NCBI GenBank assembly: GCA_029378245.1
Contig: JARKIF010000007.1
Location: 1,054,001-1,118,000 of the forward strand
DNA: 64,000 nucleotides
DNA from: Roridomyces roridus
Lineage: Eukaryota; Basidiomycota; Agaricomycetes; Agaricales; Mycenaceae
Direction of reading: 5' to 3'
The position numbers and the translations under genes are program-made. Under the pieces are notes generated by a model. That model did not search any database and was not told where the DNA came from. It worked only from the letters and a program-made list of their open reading frames with translations. The stretch's first letter is position 1; each line of letters begins with the position of its first letter. Shown piece by piece: positions 43,861 to 55,409 of the stretch.

Positions 43861-44198
43861 ATGTCTTCCGATTCGTACGTTTTCCTGACGTTCATCTCCC
43901 GGCCTAGGTTACTATTAACAATAATTTTTGAACAGAAACCCTGCAGAGAAGATAGCAGAGTCCTCCCAGGAACAGCCGGTCGTGCAGGACACGCCCGCCA
44001 AACCCGATGCTCCCGTCGAGACTGCGAACAAAGATGAAGAAGAAGAAGAGGAAGAGGAGTTCATGGATCCTCCCAAGCCACCGCTGTTCGTATCTTTTCA
44101 AAATGCTGTAGTCGCGGTCTGACGTCGTTTTCAGTGATACGCCTCGCGGGAAGGTCAACCCCACGGTCGGTGGGAAGCCCAAGCCCAAACCCCGATGA
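43861..44198 (+). CDS. Small acidic disordered protein, array gene 1
   Basis: Three exons: 43861-43874, 43936-44085 and 44135-44198, about 75 residues. It starts MSSDS, has a Glu/Pro-rich middle with an unbroken run of acidic residues, then FMDPPKPPLDTPRGKVNPTV and a Lys/Pro-rich end. It shares with the next three genes the order: short exon 1, acidic run, hydrophobic break, Pro-Pro, intron 2, then the [DV]xPRGKVxPxVGG signature. No signal peptide, TM or known domain. Probably soluble and disordered. Confidence 0.7.
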
Positions 44199-44394
44199 TC
44201 CCGCCTCAAAAAAGTCACGGACAGGCCCATAAATTTATCAAGTACAACTTGGATTCCGCTATGCTATCATGTAATGCTCTGAATATTGTTAATCTACCCG
44301 TTGAGCCTGTCCACTTTTGACTGAGATCAACCGCCGTGTAGGCGCTCAGGGGTCCTCAAATTTGCTTCCGTTCCTTGTCCGTTCCAAGTTTAAA

Positions 44395-44480
44395 AACAAA
44401 GTCTCCGGCGTCGTCGCGGGTAGATGTTCAAACTCCCGTTGTTGCAAAGCTGTTAGCCACGTTCTGCTGGAACTCCCTCA
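44395..44480 (+). promoter_or_regulatory. Upstream element shared by array genes 2 and 3, copy A
   Basis: Resembles 45165-45255: a core CCGGC.TCGTCGCGGGTA, then a GTTGTTG block and ending CCACGTTCTG.TGG. It lies about 100 bases upstream of the gene 2 ATG. It may be a conserved promoter element or leftover identity from the duplication. Confidence 0.5.
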
Positions 44481-44584
44481 AGTCTCTGGAGATGGATGGG
44501 GCGACACAGCACTCGGGCCAGAGTGGAGTTCTGGGCAACATATAAAGCTATTAGCAGACTCACTAGTACCCACTCACCACCGAG

Positions 44585-44988
44585 ATGACCAAGTCCGAAT
44601 AGTGCGCCAGATTTCCAAGATTTTCATTGTAGGCGCTCACGCATTTAGCAGCAAGCCCGACAGCCCGACAGAGGCAATCGAGACCACGAGCGCAGATGCT
44701 CCGGCCGAGAACCAGAACGCCACAAGCCAACTCGAGCCTCGCCAGGACTTGGAGCCGACCAAGACCCCCACCAAGCATGCGCTGGAAATTGGTCCCGACG
44801 AAGAAGAAGAAGAATTCGAGGAGGACTTGCTCGATGCTCCAAACCCGCCAAAGTAATATTATCATTCAATCTTCCTTCTACTACTGACCGGATTATTTTG
44901 TAGGGATGTTCCTCGCGGCAAAGTGACCCCATCCGTTGGAGGCCCTCAGCAGGGAGGGAGACCCAAGCCTAGTGGCAGCGGCAGGTAG
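44585..44988 (+). CDS. Small acidic disordered protein, array gene 2
   Basis: Three exons: 44585-44601, 44649-44852 and 44904-44988, about 101 residues. Starts MTKSE. The middle is rich in Glu, Thr and Pro (ENQNATSQLEPRQDLEPTKT), then EEEEEFEEDLLDAPNPPK. The last exon reads DVPRGKVTPSVGG followed by a Gly/Pro/Lys tail. Intron positions match the other three genes. Function unknown. Confidence 0.7.
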
Positions 44989-45164
44989 TTTACGCTTCTC
45001 GTGGTTGGACTCTTCGTGTTTTCTTGCTCCTCGGTAGAATATTAATGAACCTCCATAATAGATCGGAAAACCAAACCGGCCAAGGCTGCTGCCGTGTGTG
45101 TTGATACTGGGCAGTGTGTAGTAGACGCCCAACCTTGAAACGGTTCTATCAAAATGAATATCAA

Positions 45165-45255
45165 GTTCTTCAAGCGCTCCGGCCTCGTCGCGGGTAAAAG
45201 GAAACAATCGGCGTTGTTGGAACGATGCAAGGCTGTTGACCACGTTCTGTTGGGC
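45165..45255 (+). promoter_or_regulatory. Upstream element shared by array genes 2 and 3, copy B
   Basis: Counterpart of 44395-44480 (CCGGCCTCGTCGCGGGTA ... CCACGTTCTGTTGG). It lies about 165 bases upstream of the gene 3 ATG; the extra distance is taken up largely by a short tandem repeat. Confidence 0.5.
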
Positions 45256-45345
45256 CCGCTCGCTTGTTTTGCATTAAACACACAGCACTCAGGCCATAAT
45301 GGGACCAATGAGTCGAATATAAGGTTCGGGATTATGCAAAAGACT

Positions 45346-45415
45346 CACCAAGAGAACCAACGGCACCAAGAAAACCAACGACACCAAGAACAGCAACAAA
45401 CACCAAGAAAACCAG
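45346..45415 (+). repeat. CACCAAGAAAACCAACGA-type tandem repeat in the leader of array gene 3
   Basis: About four imperfect units of 15-18 bases rich in CCAA/GAA occur between the TATA box and the ATG at 45420, probably within the 5' leader. The other array genes lack it. Confidence 0.7.
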
Positions 45416-45419
45416 CGAG

Positions 45420-45791
45420 ATGGCAAACGAATCCGAGAAGTGCGCCGAATCTCTGGCATTGGTTCAGGCACTCACCCATGTAACAGTCAGCCCGTCGAGA
45501 ACCTCCCAGATGTAGCTCCCGCCGAGGGCAAGGTCGAGAGTTGGGATGAAACCCCGACCACCCAGCCGACGAGCACCCAGCCGGCGCTGGACAACGAAGC
45601 AGACGAAGAAGAGGTTGAAGAGGATCTGCTCGATACTCTGAACCCTCCAAAGTAATATTATGAGTCCATCTTCTTTCCATCTCTTTAACGGATTATTTTG
45701 CAGAGCTGTTCCTCGTGGCAAAGTCACCCAAACGGTGGCAGGTAGTACCAAGGGATCCGGAGGGGGAACCCAGGGTGGCAGCGGAAAGTAG
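45420..45791 (+). CDS. Small acidic disordered protein, array gene 3
   Basis: Three exons: 45420-45439, 45487-45651 and 45704-45791, about 90 residues. Starts MANESEN. An acidic run EADEEEVEEDLLDTLNPPK leads to the signature AVPRGKVTQTVAG and a Gly/Ser-rich end. Same two intron positions as its siblings. Closest to gene 2 by eye, both in protein and upstream DNA. Function unknown. Confidence 0.7.
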
Positions 45792-46205
45792 TTTGAGGTT
45801 CTCGTTGTCAACTTTCAGAGTTTATAGTCATCGCCGAACCATAGTAGAATATTGACCAAAGTCCATAGTAGAATCAGATTGGGAACCGGGAACGGAAATC
45901 CCCCGCACCGAATTTGCTGCCGCGTGTCTTGTAAAGCTACTTGAAGGCGCAGCGACAAATTATCAGCCAAGTCGCATTTGTCGCTCCGCTTAGTAAGTAT
46001 CAGCGCCGGCGGTGTTGAGCACCCGCGTTGGTGTAGAAAGAATCCGAGACTGGTTAGATGAGGCCCAAAGCGAAGAATGAAGAAGTTCCGGGGAGGAAAA
46101 TTCCCGAGAGTCGAGGCTGTGAAGTACAGAGTTGACAGTATAAGTTCGATTCTGTGTCTGTCAATTGTGGCTGCTGTTAAAACTCTTCCACAGGACGCGC
46201 CTCGT
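45792..46205. other. Spacer between array genes 3 and 4
   Basis: About 400 bases with no coding pattern. It does not contain a clear copy of the shared upstream element found before genes 2 and 3. Confidence 0.5.
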
Positions 46206-46287
46206 CGGGCACTGCCATGTGGAGTATAAGTAGTTAAGTGCGCCGGCGCCGTGCTCAAGGTCCACTTTCACTTGACTTCCACATAAC

Positions 46288-46773
46288 ATGACTGAGAGCG
46301 ACATGTGCGTCCATCCCTTGCATTTGTATCAGACGCTCACTATTATGGTAGCGACCCACCCAGTCAAAAGGAGGAGCCTCACGGGGATGCATCAGAGTCC
46401 CTGGCCCTTGAGGCTCCTAGCGCGGATTCAACTCCAGCACAGACTCAAGAGTTGAAGGCAAGCGAGGAGGGCTCGTCTAAAGATGGGCTCGTCTCGGACG
46501 CTGATGCCACCAACGAGACGGAAGAGTCCGGCACGCCGGGCGAGGAAGACGATGACGAGGAAGACGAGTTGGACTCGCTCCAACTCCCCAAGCCCCCTGG
46601 GTAATGGCAGATTTTTGATGTCCATGACTGTACTTACCTGATGGTGCAGGGATGTCGCTCGTGGCCGCGTCACGCAGCCAGTCGGAGGTCCCCCAAAGCC
46701 ACCACCAAAACCTGTGCAGAAGCCTGTGCAGAAGCCGGCCCAGGGGACCAAGAATGTCAAGGGTGGCAAATAG
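46288..46773 (+). CDS. Small acidic disordered protein, array gene 4
   Basis: Three exons: 46288-46304, 46352-46600 and 46650-46773, about 129 residues, the longest of the four. Starts MTESD. Middle is Glu/Ser/Ala-rich, with an acidic run (EEDDDEEDELDSLQLPKPPG). The signature is DVARGRVTQPVGG, followed by a PxPKPVQKPVQKPAQ repeat tail. Intron positions are conserved. It is the most diverged member. Function unknown. Confidence 0.7.
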
Positions 46774-47021
46774 AGAGCCTTCCTCGATACATAGGCTGTC
46801 CATATTCGGACTATATTTCGGTTCTTGCGTGAACTTTTTCCATACTGGAATGGAACGCTGTTGTAGTTCAAGGCGCAGTTATTAGACTTTTTGAACCACA
46901 GATGCATTGAAGAGAAGCGCCCCTAAGCCCACTGTGTGGTGTGTGGGAAAGACTCGGAGTGGGTAAATAAAGAGCAACACCGCGTGACGGTGTCCGCGTC
47001 GCGTCTTGACTTTGCACCATC

Positions 47022-49310
47022 ATGGAGTCCCATGCTACCCTCGCACACGCCGAGAAGGAGAAAAAGGCCGACCTCAAGCGCCAAATTGCTCTTCTCCAAG
47101 CACAAGTCGGCGATATGCCAGACTCGGACCCAGAATCAGAGCCTTCCCCGAAACGACCAAAGCTCAACCATCAGGTCCTCGCTCCCGCCACCCCTTCTCC
47201 CAGTATGAGTGCAACTGGATGCTGCGCGTCTTACTTATCTGACCTACAGAAAAGAAACGACCCGAGAAATCGCATGCTCCGAAGAGTTTCAATGCCACCT
47301 CGGTGACCGTGAAGTACCCTGGTGACGATTTCGTGCCAGTGAAGCCTGCAGCGTCCAACGTACTCCGGAATCTGGCCAATACCAGAAGAGCACCCCTTGA
47401 CGCGGCGGTGGAGGTCGAACCCCTCGCTCGCTCAGCTGCATTCACCGATACCCCCGCGACGGCTCCCGAACAGGTCGCGTCAGTGCCAAGGCGCGACGAC
47501 CGGCTCGCGATAATAGATAATCTCGAGATGGGTCCCATGGACCACAAAGCCCCGTTTGACGACCCGCTTTTCAAGCATCTGGAGCCCAACTCTGGCATAC
47601 GACTCTCGTCTGTAATCAATTCATCCTCAACTTTCATTCACTAACTGGTCATAGATCTCGCGTACTTGCCCACGAAGATCTCCAGGACCACCTCCGCGGT
47701 CGGTACTACCTCTCACCCTCTCGCCTCTACTCCGCTGTCCGTCTCCTCCCGGACAAACAAGGCTACGACGTCCCCGTGGACGGAGACTGGATCACCATCG
47801 CCGTCGTCGCCGAACGGGGCCCGTACAAATCCACCAAACCCCCAGTGACGATGACCCGGGACGAGGAGGATGAGAGCGGCAAGGGCAAGGGTAAAGCAAA
47901 GGCAAAGGACACCCCGAAACCTAGCGGGAAGAAGTACATCAACATGAAACTCGTGGATTTCGGTGCCCCCGCGCGTTCCGCGTCGTCTGCCACGGGTGGA
48001 AAGGCCGTCATTCGAGGTGACGCCATGCTCTCGCTGCTGCTTTTCGAATCCGACGGGTTTGAGACAATCCCGCAAAACGAGGACCGGCCGAAGAAAGTCT
48101 ATCGGGGAGGCAGCCGCGGTGCGTTTGAGGAGATGTGCGATCTCAAGGAAGGCGACGTCGTGGTACTGCTCAATCCAAGGATCCTCAAACCCTTCCAAGT
48201 TCGTTTTACTGTTATTTTATTTGTACAATGCTCTAAACAAGTGTCTTCTAGCGCGCCGCCGACGCACCCCACCCAACAACCAACATCCTCGCCATAACAC
48301 CCGAGTCCGCATCTTCAATCTTGGTCATTGGGAGATCCAAAGACCTCGGGCTATGTGTCGCGACCAAGCGGGACGGCAAGGTCTGCGGGTCCTGGTGCGA
48401 CAAGCGGCTGAGCGATGTCTGTGAATGGCACGTGCAGAACGCGGTGGAACAAAGGAGGGCGGGCAGGTCGGAGTTTTCGTCTGGGTATGTGCTATCACTG
48501 GAAATATCAATTAACTGAACAGCGACGCAGGACCTCTGGCATGGCAACCACCGCACGCAAGCAGCGAAAGCCAGGAGACGAGTACGACCCGCGGCGAAAA
48601 TGGGGTCTGCAGCCTGTTAATCAACACGACCCCAACTCGGGCACTACGTACGTCATGTCGGGGCACGTCGTCGGGGGCGCCGAGTCGACAAGCGTGGCGG
48701 ACAATATTGGACGGGAGGGGCAGGCAAAGGCGAGTCGAAAGCGCGCGGCGAGAGAGGAAGAGAAGGTGCTTTTGAAACTTTTGGGGAGGGATAAGGAGGG
48801 TATGAGGGAGGTTCTGAAGGCGAGGGAGGTTGGGCAGGAGTTGGCTGCAGGAGGGAAGGAAAAGGGTGGAGGCAAAAAGGGAAAGGAGGCGTCTACGGAC
48901 CCGAAAGGCAGCGAAGCACTACCTCCCACAAAGAACGCCTTCTCGGCTGAGATTGTGAAGCAGCTCGGATTCGACCCGACGCTCAAGCCTGGACAGAAGC
49001 GACGCCCAGAGAACCCTGCTACGAGGAAGAAGGTGAGCCTACCGTCCGAGGTTTCATTGTATTCTGACGCTGGGACCAGATGGACGAACTAACCCGTCTG
49101 CAAAACTCAAGAACGGAAATTTCCCTCACGAACAGGAGACCGCCAGGGGAGAGGGTTCGATCGGGGGTGATCGTCCCTCCTGCTTTGAAGAAGGCTAGCG
49201 CCACGACGATGCCGACTGATTCGAAAATGGTGTGTTTGGATTCGGATAGCGACGACGAGGATTTGCCCTTCTCAGTGCCACTTCCTGACGCGTTGCAGTC
49301 CAAACAATGA
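47022..49310 (+). CDS. mcm10: DNA replication factor MCM10
   Basis: An N-terminal coiled segment (KEKKADLKRQIALLQAQV) is followed by a linker, then the OB-fold region: LQDHLRGRYYLSPSRLYSA, DWITIAVVAERGP and CDLKEGDVVVLLNPRILKPF. Next come SKDLGLCVATKRDGKVCGSW and CDKRLSDVCEWHV, the MCM10 zinc finger (CCCH). The C-terminal part is lysine-rich with GFDPTLKPGQKR. MCM10 loads onto the CMG helicase and helps start DNA synthesis with polymerase alpha. Several introns of about 50 nt split the frame, near 47200, 47610, 48200, 48485 and 49035. The length (about 650 residues) suits the fungal family. Confidence 0.92.
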
Positions 49311-49406
49311 CAAACTACTACCGCCTGGGTCCAAAATAGGCAATCTAGAGCATAACTGTCAATATGTACTGTTTACACCACCAAATTATATGTAATTCAA
49401 GTTAAG

Positions 49407-52400
49407 TTATTTTTTCAGTATTATGTGAGCCTTGGTCGCGGTCCGCTTCAAATTCCCATATAATGCCTGGCCTAACGAATCACCAGCAAGGTGCACCACA
49501 AGGCCGCGATCCATCAGCCATTCAGCGTACCGCTTCCAGCTGTCCCTTCCCTTGCCCTTACCTCTGGACCGAGTCTTCTTGGTCTCTTTCGCCTGGATGA
49601 CTGCAATTTCCCCCGGCGGTACAAGTAGCGGCTGCGGCTCCTTTGCTTTCGGGACCGCCCTCAACCCCTTGCCCAAGGTGCTGATACTCCCAACCACAAA
49701 CAGGCCGCGCTTGGCTCGCGTGAGACCCACGTTCAGCCGTCGGCGATCAGCCAGAAACCCGATGTATCCACCAGCGTTGTTCCTCACTGTCGAAAATATG
49801 ATCACCTCCTTCTCTCGACCCTCGAATCCGTCAACTGTTTTGACCTCGATGTGAGGAAGCTGCAGTGCGCGATGCTCTCCCAGCACCTCCTTGAAGCGTT
49901 TCGCATACTTGGCATCCGTGGTGAGAAGTCGGGTGAGGTGAGTGATCTGAGCCACATAAGGTGCGATTACGCCAATATCCCGCCCCATCAGGTTCGGGTT
50001 GTTGAGCAACAGGTCCTCGATGACGGCCATCACAATCGCAGCCTCATTGCGGTTGATTCGACTCTTGTCCTTGAGCGATTCCCCTCCAGCATGGTCCAGA
50101 AAGATGACCGATGGACGCTGGCCTTGCTCATCCTCTTTGAGGTGCGCGGAATTGGGTGGCATTAAAAGAGGGGAAATGTTTCCTTGAGCGTCGACAGTTC
50201 CGTCTTGCAACGAGAAGTTGTAGAACTCGGAGGAGGGAAACAGAGAAATGCCGGGGTGCATTCGATATTGGGTGTCCAGCATTATAGAAGGAACAACTGC
50301 GATAGTCTGAGTGCAGGTCAGGAAGGTTATATTGGCGCCGTACCTCCTTCCTCAGTCAATCTTTCAAAGAGACTTCGTCCGAGACCAAGAGCCTCTGCCT
50401 CTGGGCTCGTTATAACCGGAGGAAGTTGTTTATGATCACCGATGAGCGCCAGATGTCGAGACTGGCGGAATCATCAGATTTGTGTCTGGAATGCAGGAAA
50501 GGTAATGCTTACGCCTTTCATAATTGGAATGAGCGAAGCAGGTTCAGTGGACATGGAGGCTTCGTCCAGAAAAACGACGGGGAAATCGACAACGTTGAGC
50601 GCAGATGAGGCAGAAGTGATGCATGTCGTGCAAATCTGCGTCGTGTTAAAGGCGTATGATGAGTTTGTAAAACAAGAACATACGACATCCGCTGCCGAGA
50701 CAACATCCCTGAGCATTTCCATCTGGACACCGTACATTCTAGCTTTGAGAGAATTCAAAATCCGCTGCCTCAGTGCGAGATCGGATTCCATATTAAGGAT
50801 GATTTGTCGAGTACGCTCTTGCGCATTGGCGGTTTTCCCAGGTTTCGACTGGCGCATCGATTCCAATTTTAACGTCAGCTTGGCGATGAACTGCTGTGCC
50901 TCCTCTTCCTGTTTCATGAGCGCATCCAGCGATGGCTTCAGCGGATGCTGCGCAAGCTTGTGATCTAGGGTGTGTTCCATGAGGGACTCCTTGACCTGTC
51001 CTCCGAAACCGACGCGTAGCGGGCGAACACCAGAAGCAGCTAGGCCCTCGACAAGGTTGTCTACGGCTACGTTGGTATAGGTGCAAACGAGGAGCGGGTG
51101 GGGGACTTCAAAGTGGACCTAGGTGCGTATCAGCAAATTTGTAACCCGCCTGGAATCAAAAAATAACCTTGAGCAATTTGACGGTTTCAATGATAGTTTT
51201 GGTCTTGCCCGTGCCAGGAGGCTGAATGCGTGGGATAAGCACCAAGAATGCTTAGTAGAAAGGATGCTCACCCCTTGAATGAGGCTAACCCGTTGACCTA
51301 TCATCATAGCCATGGCGCGAATCTGGGTCGCATTGAGTCGGGAAAGCTGCGGGTCGCCCTCCATCACCAAAGGAACCGGCTGAGAGTATCTTGTAGCCCA
51401 ACTATGAATTCGCTGGTCGTCCTTGAAAGCTCCGCCGGTCTCCACATTGTTATCGCCATCCTCTGTCGTCGGCTGTGAGCTGCGGAGCAAAACATCCCGT
51501 AGATGCGTGCCCTGGAGGATCAACTCGCGGTCGGCACTAATCTCAGCCTCCTCAAGCTGCTGTGGGTTGTGATTGAAATGCGAGATAGCATCCCGCATGC
51601 GTTCATATACGATATTGGACCGCCCCACATCAATCCGCCACACACCCTCGTCTAGGCCGTCGAAATGCTCTCTGAATGCGATTCGAATTTGCGTTGCCGA
51701 GCGCGAAACAACGGAGCCTTGGGCAAATGACTGTTTGAGTGGATCGAGTCGAGAAAGCAGGATTTGTGTGCCATTCCTGAGTCCGGTCTGAGTTGATGAC
51801 AAGGAACAAGTCGGAGAAAACTCACTCGAAACGATGCTCTGGGAGACTCATACCCGGGCCTTGGAGAAACGACGCGACTGGGCGCCCAAACTGAGTCTCC
51901 TCTAACCAGTACGAGGATAAGCCTGTAAGGCAGTATCCCTCCTCTTGTAGGCGAGTCAATGACCAAGTGGAAAGACGTTCCTTAAGAACGGCTTCGTCTT
52001 CTTGCTGCTCTGCCTCCAACATTGCCATGAATCTGTGTAGATATGCTTAGAAAAACAAAAACAAAGAAGAGCCGTGAAGGAACACGCACCGCTTGGAATA
52101 GCTTTGAATGGCATCGTAGTACGGCTCATTCAAACCGACATTGATACGGGAGGGATGCTCCCGTCGCACGTATTTTGACTTCTTCCCATTTTCACGAGTA
52201 GAAGGCTTGCTCTTGACACGGGATGGAGCACGCAAGCGCCAATCGAAACGAGGGGAACATTGTAACGCCTCGGAGCCAGACGATGGAGGGTAGGCGCTTT
52301 GCAACCACTCGCGTTCTGCTGTGGGTACCACTGGGGCCGAATTAGCGCGTCGAGAAGGTCCAATATTGGCCAGGAATATATCTTGCTGCTCCTCGGGAGA

Positions 52401-52522
52401 CGGAAAGGTAGAAAAGCAGCGTCGTCGACAAAACTGTCCAACATCTAATGAGAGGTTGCCGCGTGTTGGGTTGGGGTTGCGGCGTCGGCGAACGAAAACC
52501 CTCTCTGAGTTGACTGTCGCAT
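49407..52522 (-). CDS. Upf1/SMUBP2-type superfamily 1 helicase, possibly mitochondrial
   Basis: Start at 52522 (MRQSTQR) with an intron after seven codons, then [17 protein letters not shown]; this Arg/Ser-rich head lacks acidic residues and resembles a mitochondrial leader. Motif I is [11 protein letters not shown] (near 51220), followed by [14 protein letters not shown]. Motif II reads VVFLDEAS, then [11 protein letters not shown]. The C-terminal RecA domain has [40 protein letters not shown] and [19 protein letters not shown]. These are the full set of SF1B helicase motifs of the Upf1/IGHMBP2/Hcs1 group. Substrate (DNA or RNA) and compartment are inferred only. Confidence 0.86.
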
Positions 52523-52669
52523 TTCTAAGAACAGCGAGCGCGTTGGTGCAAGCCCGAGTCGCCAGTTTGAAGATTTTTTCAGAGTTTGATCCGTCACAAA
52601 TACATATGTAAACTACAGCAGTGTGGTAGTGTGGTACTAGAAATACAGCATGTGTAATCAGTAGAGCAT

Positions 52670-55409
52670 CTATACGTTGACCACCGTCCGTTCAGAGTCA
52701 ACGGATCCCTTGCGTAGGCCCAGGGACCACATCCACCGCCGTCTTTTCTTTTGTGATCCGGTAACGGACTTTTCGTCTTGCACTTGGTCCACCTGCTCTT
52801 GTTTGAAGGAGAAGGAGAACAACTTCCGCATCCAGTCCAAGTCGTACTGTTCCCAAGCGGCAAGAGCACACCACAGGATGAGCCCGCCAACGGCACCCCA
52901 GAAGACGGCCACGATGGTCCGTGTCAGTAGATCAGAGTTTTGGAAACACATGAAGGAGAAGGCTGCAAGGAAGGAGACCATCCTGGATAAGATGAGTGCG
53001 GGACCACCGACTATTGAATCGCACGCACGACCAGATCAGCATCGCGTATGGGAGTGCGTGCATAATCGCAAGCATTTCTAACCCAAGGGTTGGGTGTGTC
53101 CGATTGGCTATAAATGTGGCCTACGAGAAACGTGAGCAATGGAAAAGAAAAGTCAAAGAGAAGTAACATACAGCAACGGGAGGAGATATACGATCCCGGT
53201 CACGATTTTGTTTCATAAGCAGCAGCCCGCATATGATACTTCCAATACTGGTCAGAATGGAGAGATAGCTCGCGATTTGGGCAGGGGAGCGCCACGGTGT
53301 AATGTTTCCACCCTGGTCGACGCTCTATGATGAAGCTCAGGACTACAGGTAGGGGAATGAACATCGAGATTAAACACCTGAATACTGAGAAACCCAACAT
53401 TCGAGTTTAGGACGACAGTCGCAAAGAGGGTGAACTCTTGCCACTCGCTATTGAGACGTGTGATGAACTTTGACCAGCTGTGTTGTCGGACCAGCCCGTC
53501 GCAGGAGATTGACTGCAATCCGGAGAGGTGGAAGTCGGGAGCATAGAAGAGGAGGGGGCTGAGCAGTGTCATGAGGGTCGTACGTTTGCGGGGCTTCCCG
53601 TAGACGGATACATCAATATCTAGCCGCGCGCCGGGCTCCCCATGGAAGTTGTAGACACGCGAATTGGCTGAAATGAAAGCAATTAATGGATGATATGACT
53701 TGGCAAGTCGAATGCGAACCGAACAGGAACATGAATCTTCCTGGTAGGGCTATCAAACACAGACACTCGCGACAATATTATGCCACGGACCCACGAGACA
53801 ACTACATCCGTTGAACTTGTTGTCGGTGTTTCTCCCGATATTTTCTGCAATGATGAGAAAAGTTGTGGAGTGGACAAAGGGTGAGACTCACTTGCGAGGC
53901 CGTCAACAAGAGTTAAGATTGAGTTCAGGTCTTCACTGTTCCAGCTGACTGTGGAAGTAACTGAAGTAACAAGATCTGAAAGGGGTTCATGAGCCCATAG
54001 CGAGAAGGAACGCCACGACTGACCGCCCAATGCATGGAGTACAAGGTCGCGGAGCTCGTCGACCATGAGCTCTGTAACCTGGAGAGAGCGCGGGAAGAGC
54101 TCGCAATGATACCAATACTGGGCCTCCAAGATGTGTCCTGTAATTTTGTAAGTCCCCCTGGATTCCATGAGTGAAATAACATACGGATGTGCGACGCCGA
54201 GGTGACACCAGGAATCTCAAACGTTACAGGAAAGAGGTCGGCGTCGGTCTTGTCCATCCAGAACACGCAACGGTCCTGGTGGTTTGCAAAGTAATATTGA
54301 ACGCCCTTTTCCCCATCCTCGTATACCCATTCGTCCACCACAAGGTCCACATTGGGTTGCAGAATGACGTTGTGGGCACGAAGGAAGTCGAGAATCAGGT
54401 TGATTTGCGTTGTCATGAATTGGAATGTATCGGGGTCGTAAAGGTTGGCATCCGTGAATACACGCTGATGCGTTGATGAGCAAGTATCATGGAACCACGC
54501 TGAAGACGCACCTTCTCCTTGTGGAAGAAATATTGAGCACCCTCGGGATGTTGGCAGACCATCCAGCCTGACGGAGCGGGAACCCTATGAAGATGTTAAC
54601 AGTGTGGAGAGGAAGGCCCGAGACACGCACGGATCCATTCGGATGGTAAGGGAAGGGATGGTGAACTGTGTCGGTTCGTCCGGTCTGGAAAATAATGAGG
54701 AGATGGAAAAGATTAATTGGTTATAGTACACGCACACTGAAACCTTGCGCTCGTATCGGCGAACTGAATCTGGAATACCAGGGAATATACGACGGTAGTG
54801 TTCATTGATGAGGGCGGTCGAAGCCACCACATCTCCGAAAACTCTCGAGGACTGCGGGGATTCCGCGGGCGACTCGGTCTCTGGTGGGTCGACGGTGATA
54901 TCTACGACGCTGGGATTTGTCGATGGCATGTAGCCGCCTAATGCAAGGCCCGGAGACGGAGGTCGACTGGAAAGATCTTGGACCGAGGCAGCAGCGGTTG
55001 GATGCTGGTTCGTGGAGGGGAGATGGCTGACCGACAGGCTATGTAGTGAATACCGCTCTTGCGTCGGGAGCGCCGCAGATATGTCCTGGGACGAGCGAGA
55101 GGCGCTCGGACCAGAGTGCCGATACGGTGCATTATGTGCATTCAACGCTGCTGGTAGCAAGCTAAAGCTCGTAACATTTTCCTCCAGAGCAGCTCCGTGC
55201 AGAGGGATGCCGGGGTGGTCGTTGGATGGAGGGTATACGATACGAATCGTCTGCAAGTCTTTGGTGAAGCCAGGTGTGGAAGCCGGTCGCTTTTTGAGTA
55301 CTACTCGGAATAGAGCCGAAATCAAGGACAGCAGTCCACGAATGGAGGCTCCGGCGAGAGTGCTGGCCAGTTTCTTGAGTTCAGCCAACAGCCAGCGAAG
55401 GGCGGACAT
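52670..55409 (-). CDS. WW-like-domain membrane protein 3
   Basis: Start MSALRWLLAELKKL at 55409 (a GTG nine bases upstream is not used). About 250 residues of Ser/Pro-rich disorder end with RIFPGIPDSVRRYERKVSV. Next exons give PDEPTQFTIPSLTI and SGWMVCQHPEGAQYFFH, the half WW motif. The core reads GVQYYFANHQDRCVFWMDK, then FPVTFEIPGVTSASHIR. The 3' end has several TMs and finishes MVSFLAAFSFMCF ... WGAVGGLILWCALAAW with a charged tail. Same order as gene 1 (24039). It is divergent from proline-rich copy 3, 268 bp apart. Function unknown. Confidence 0.77.
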
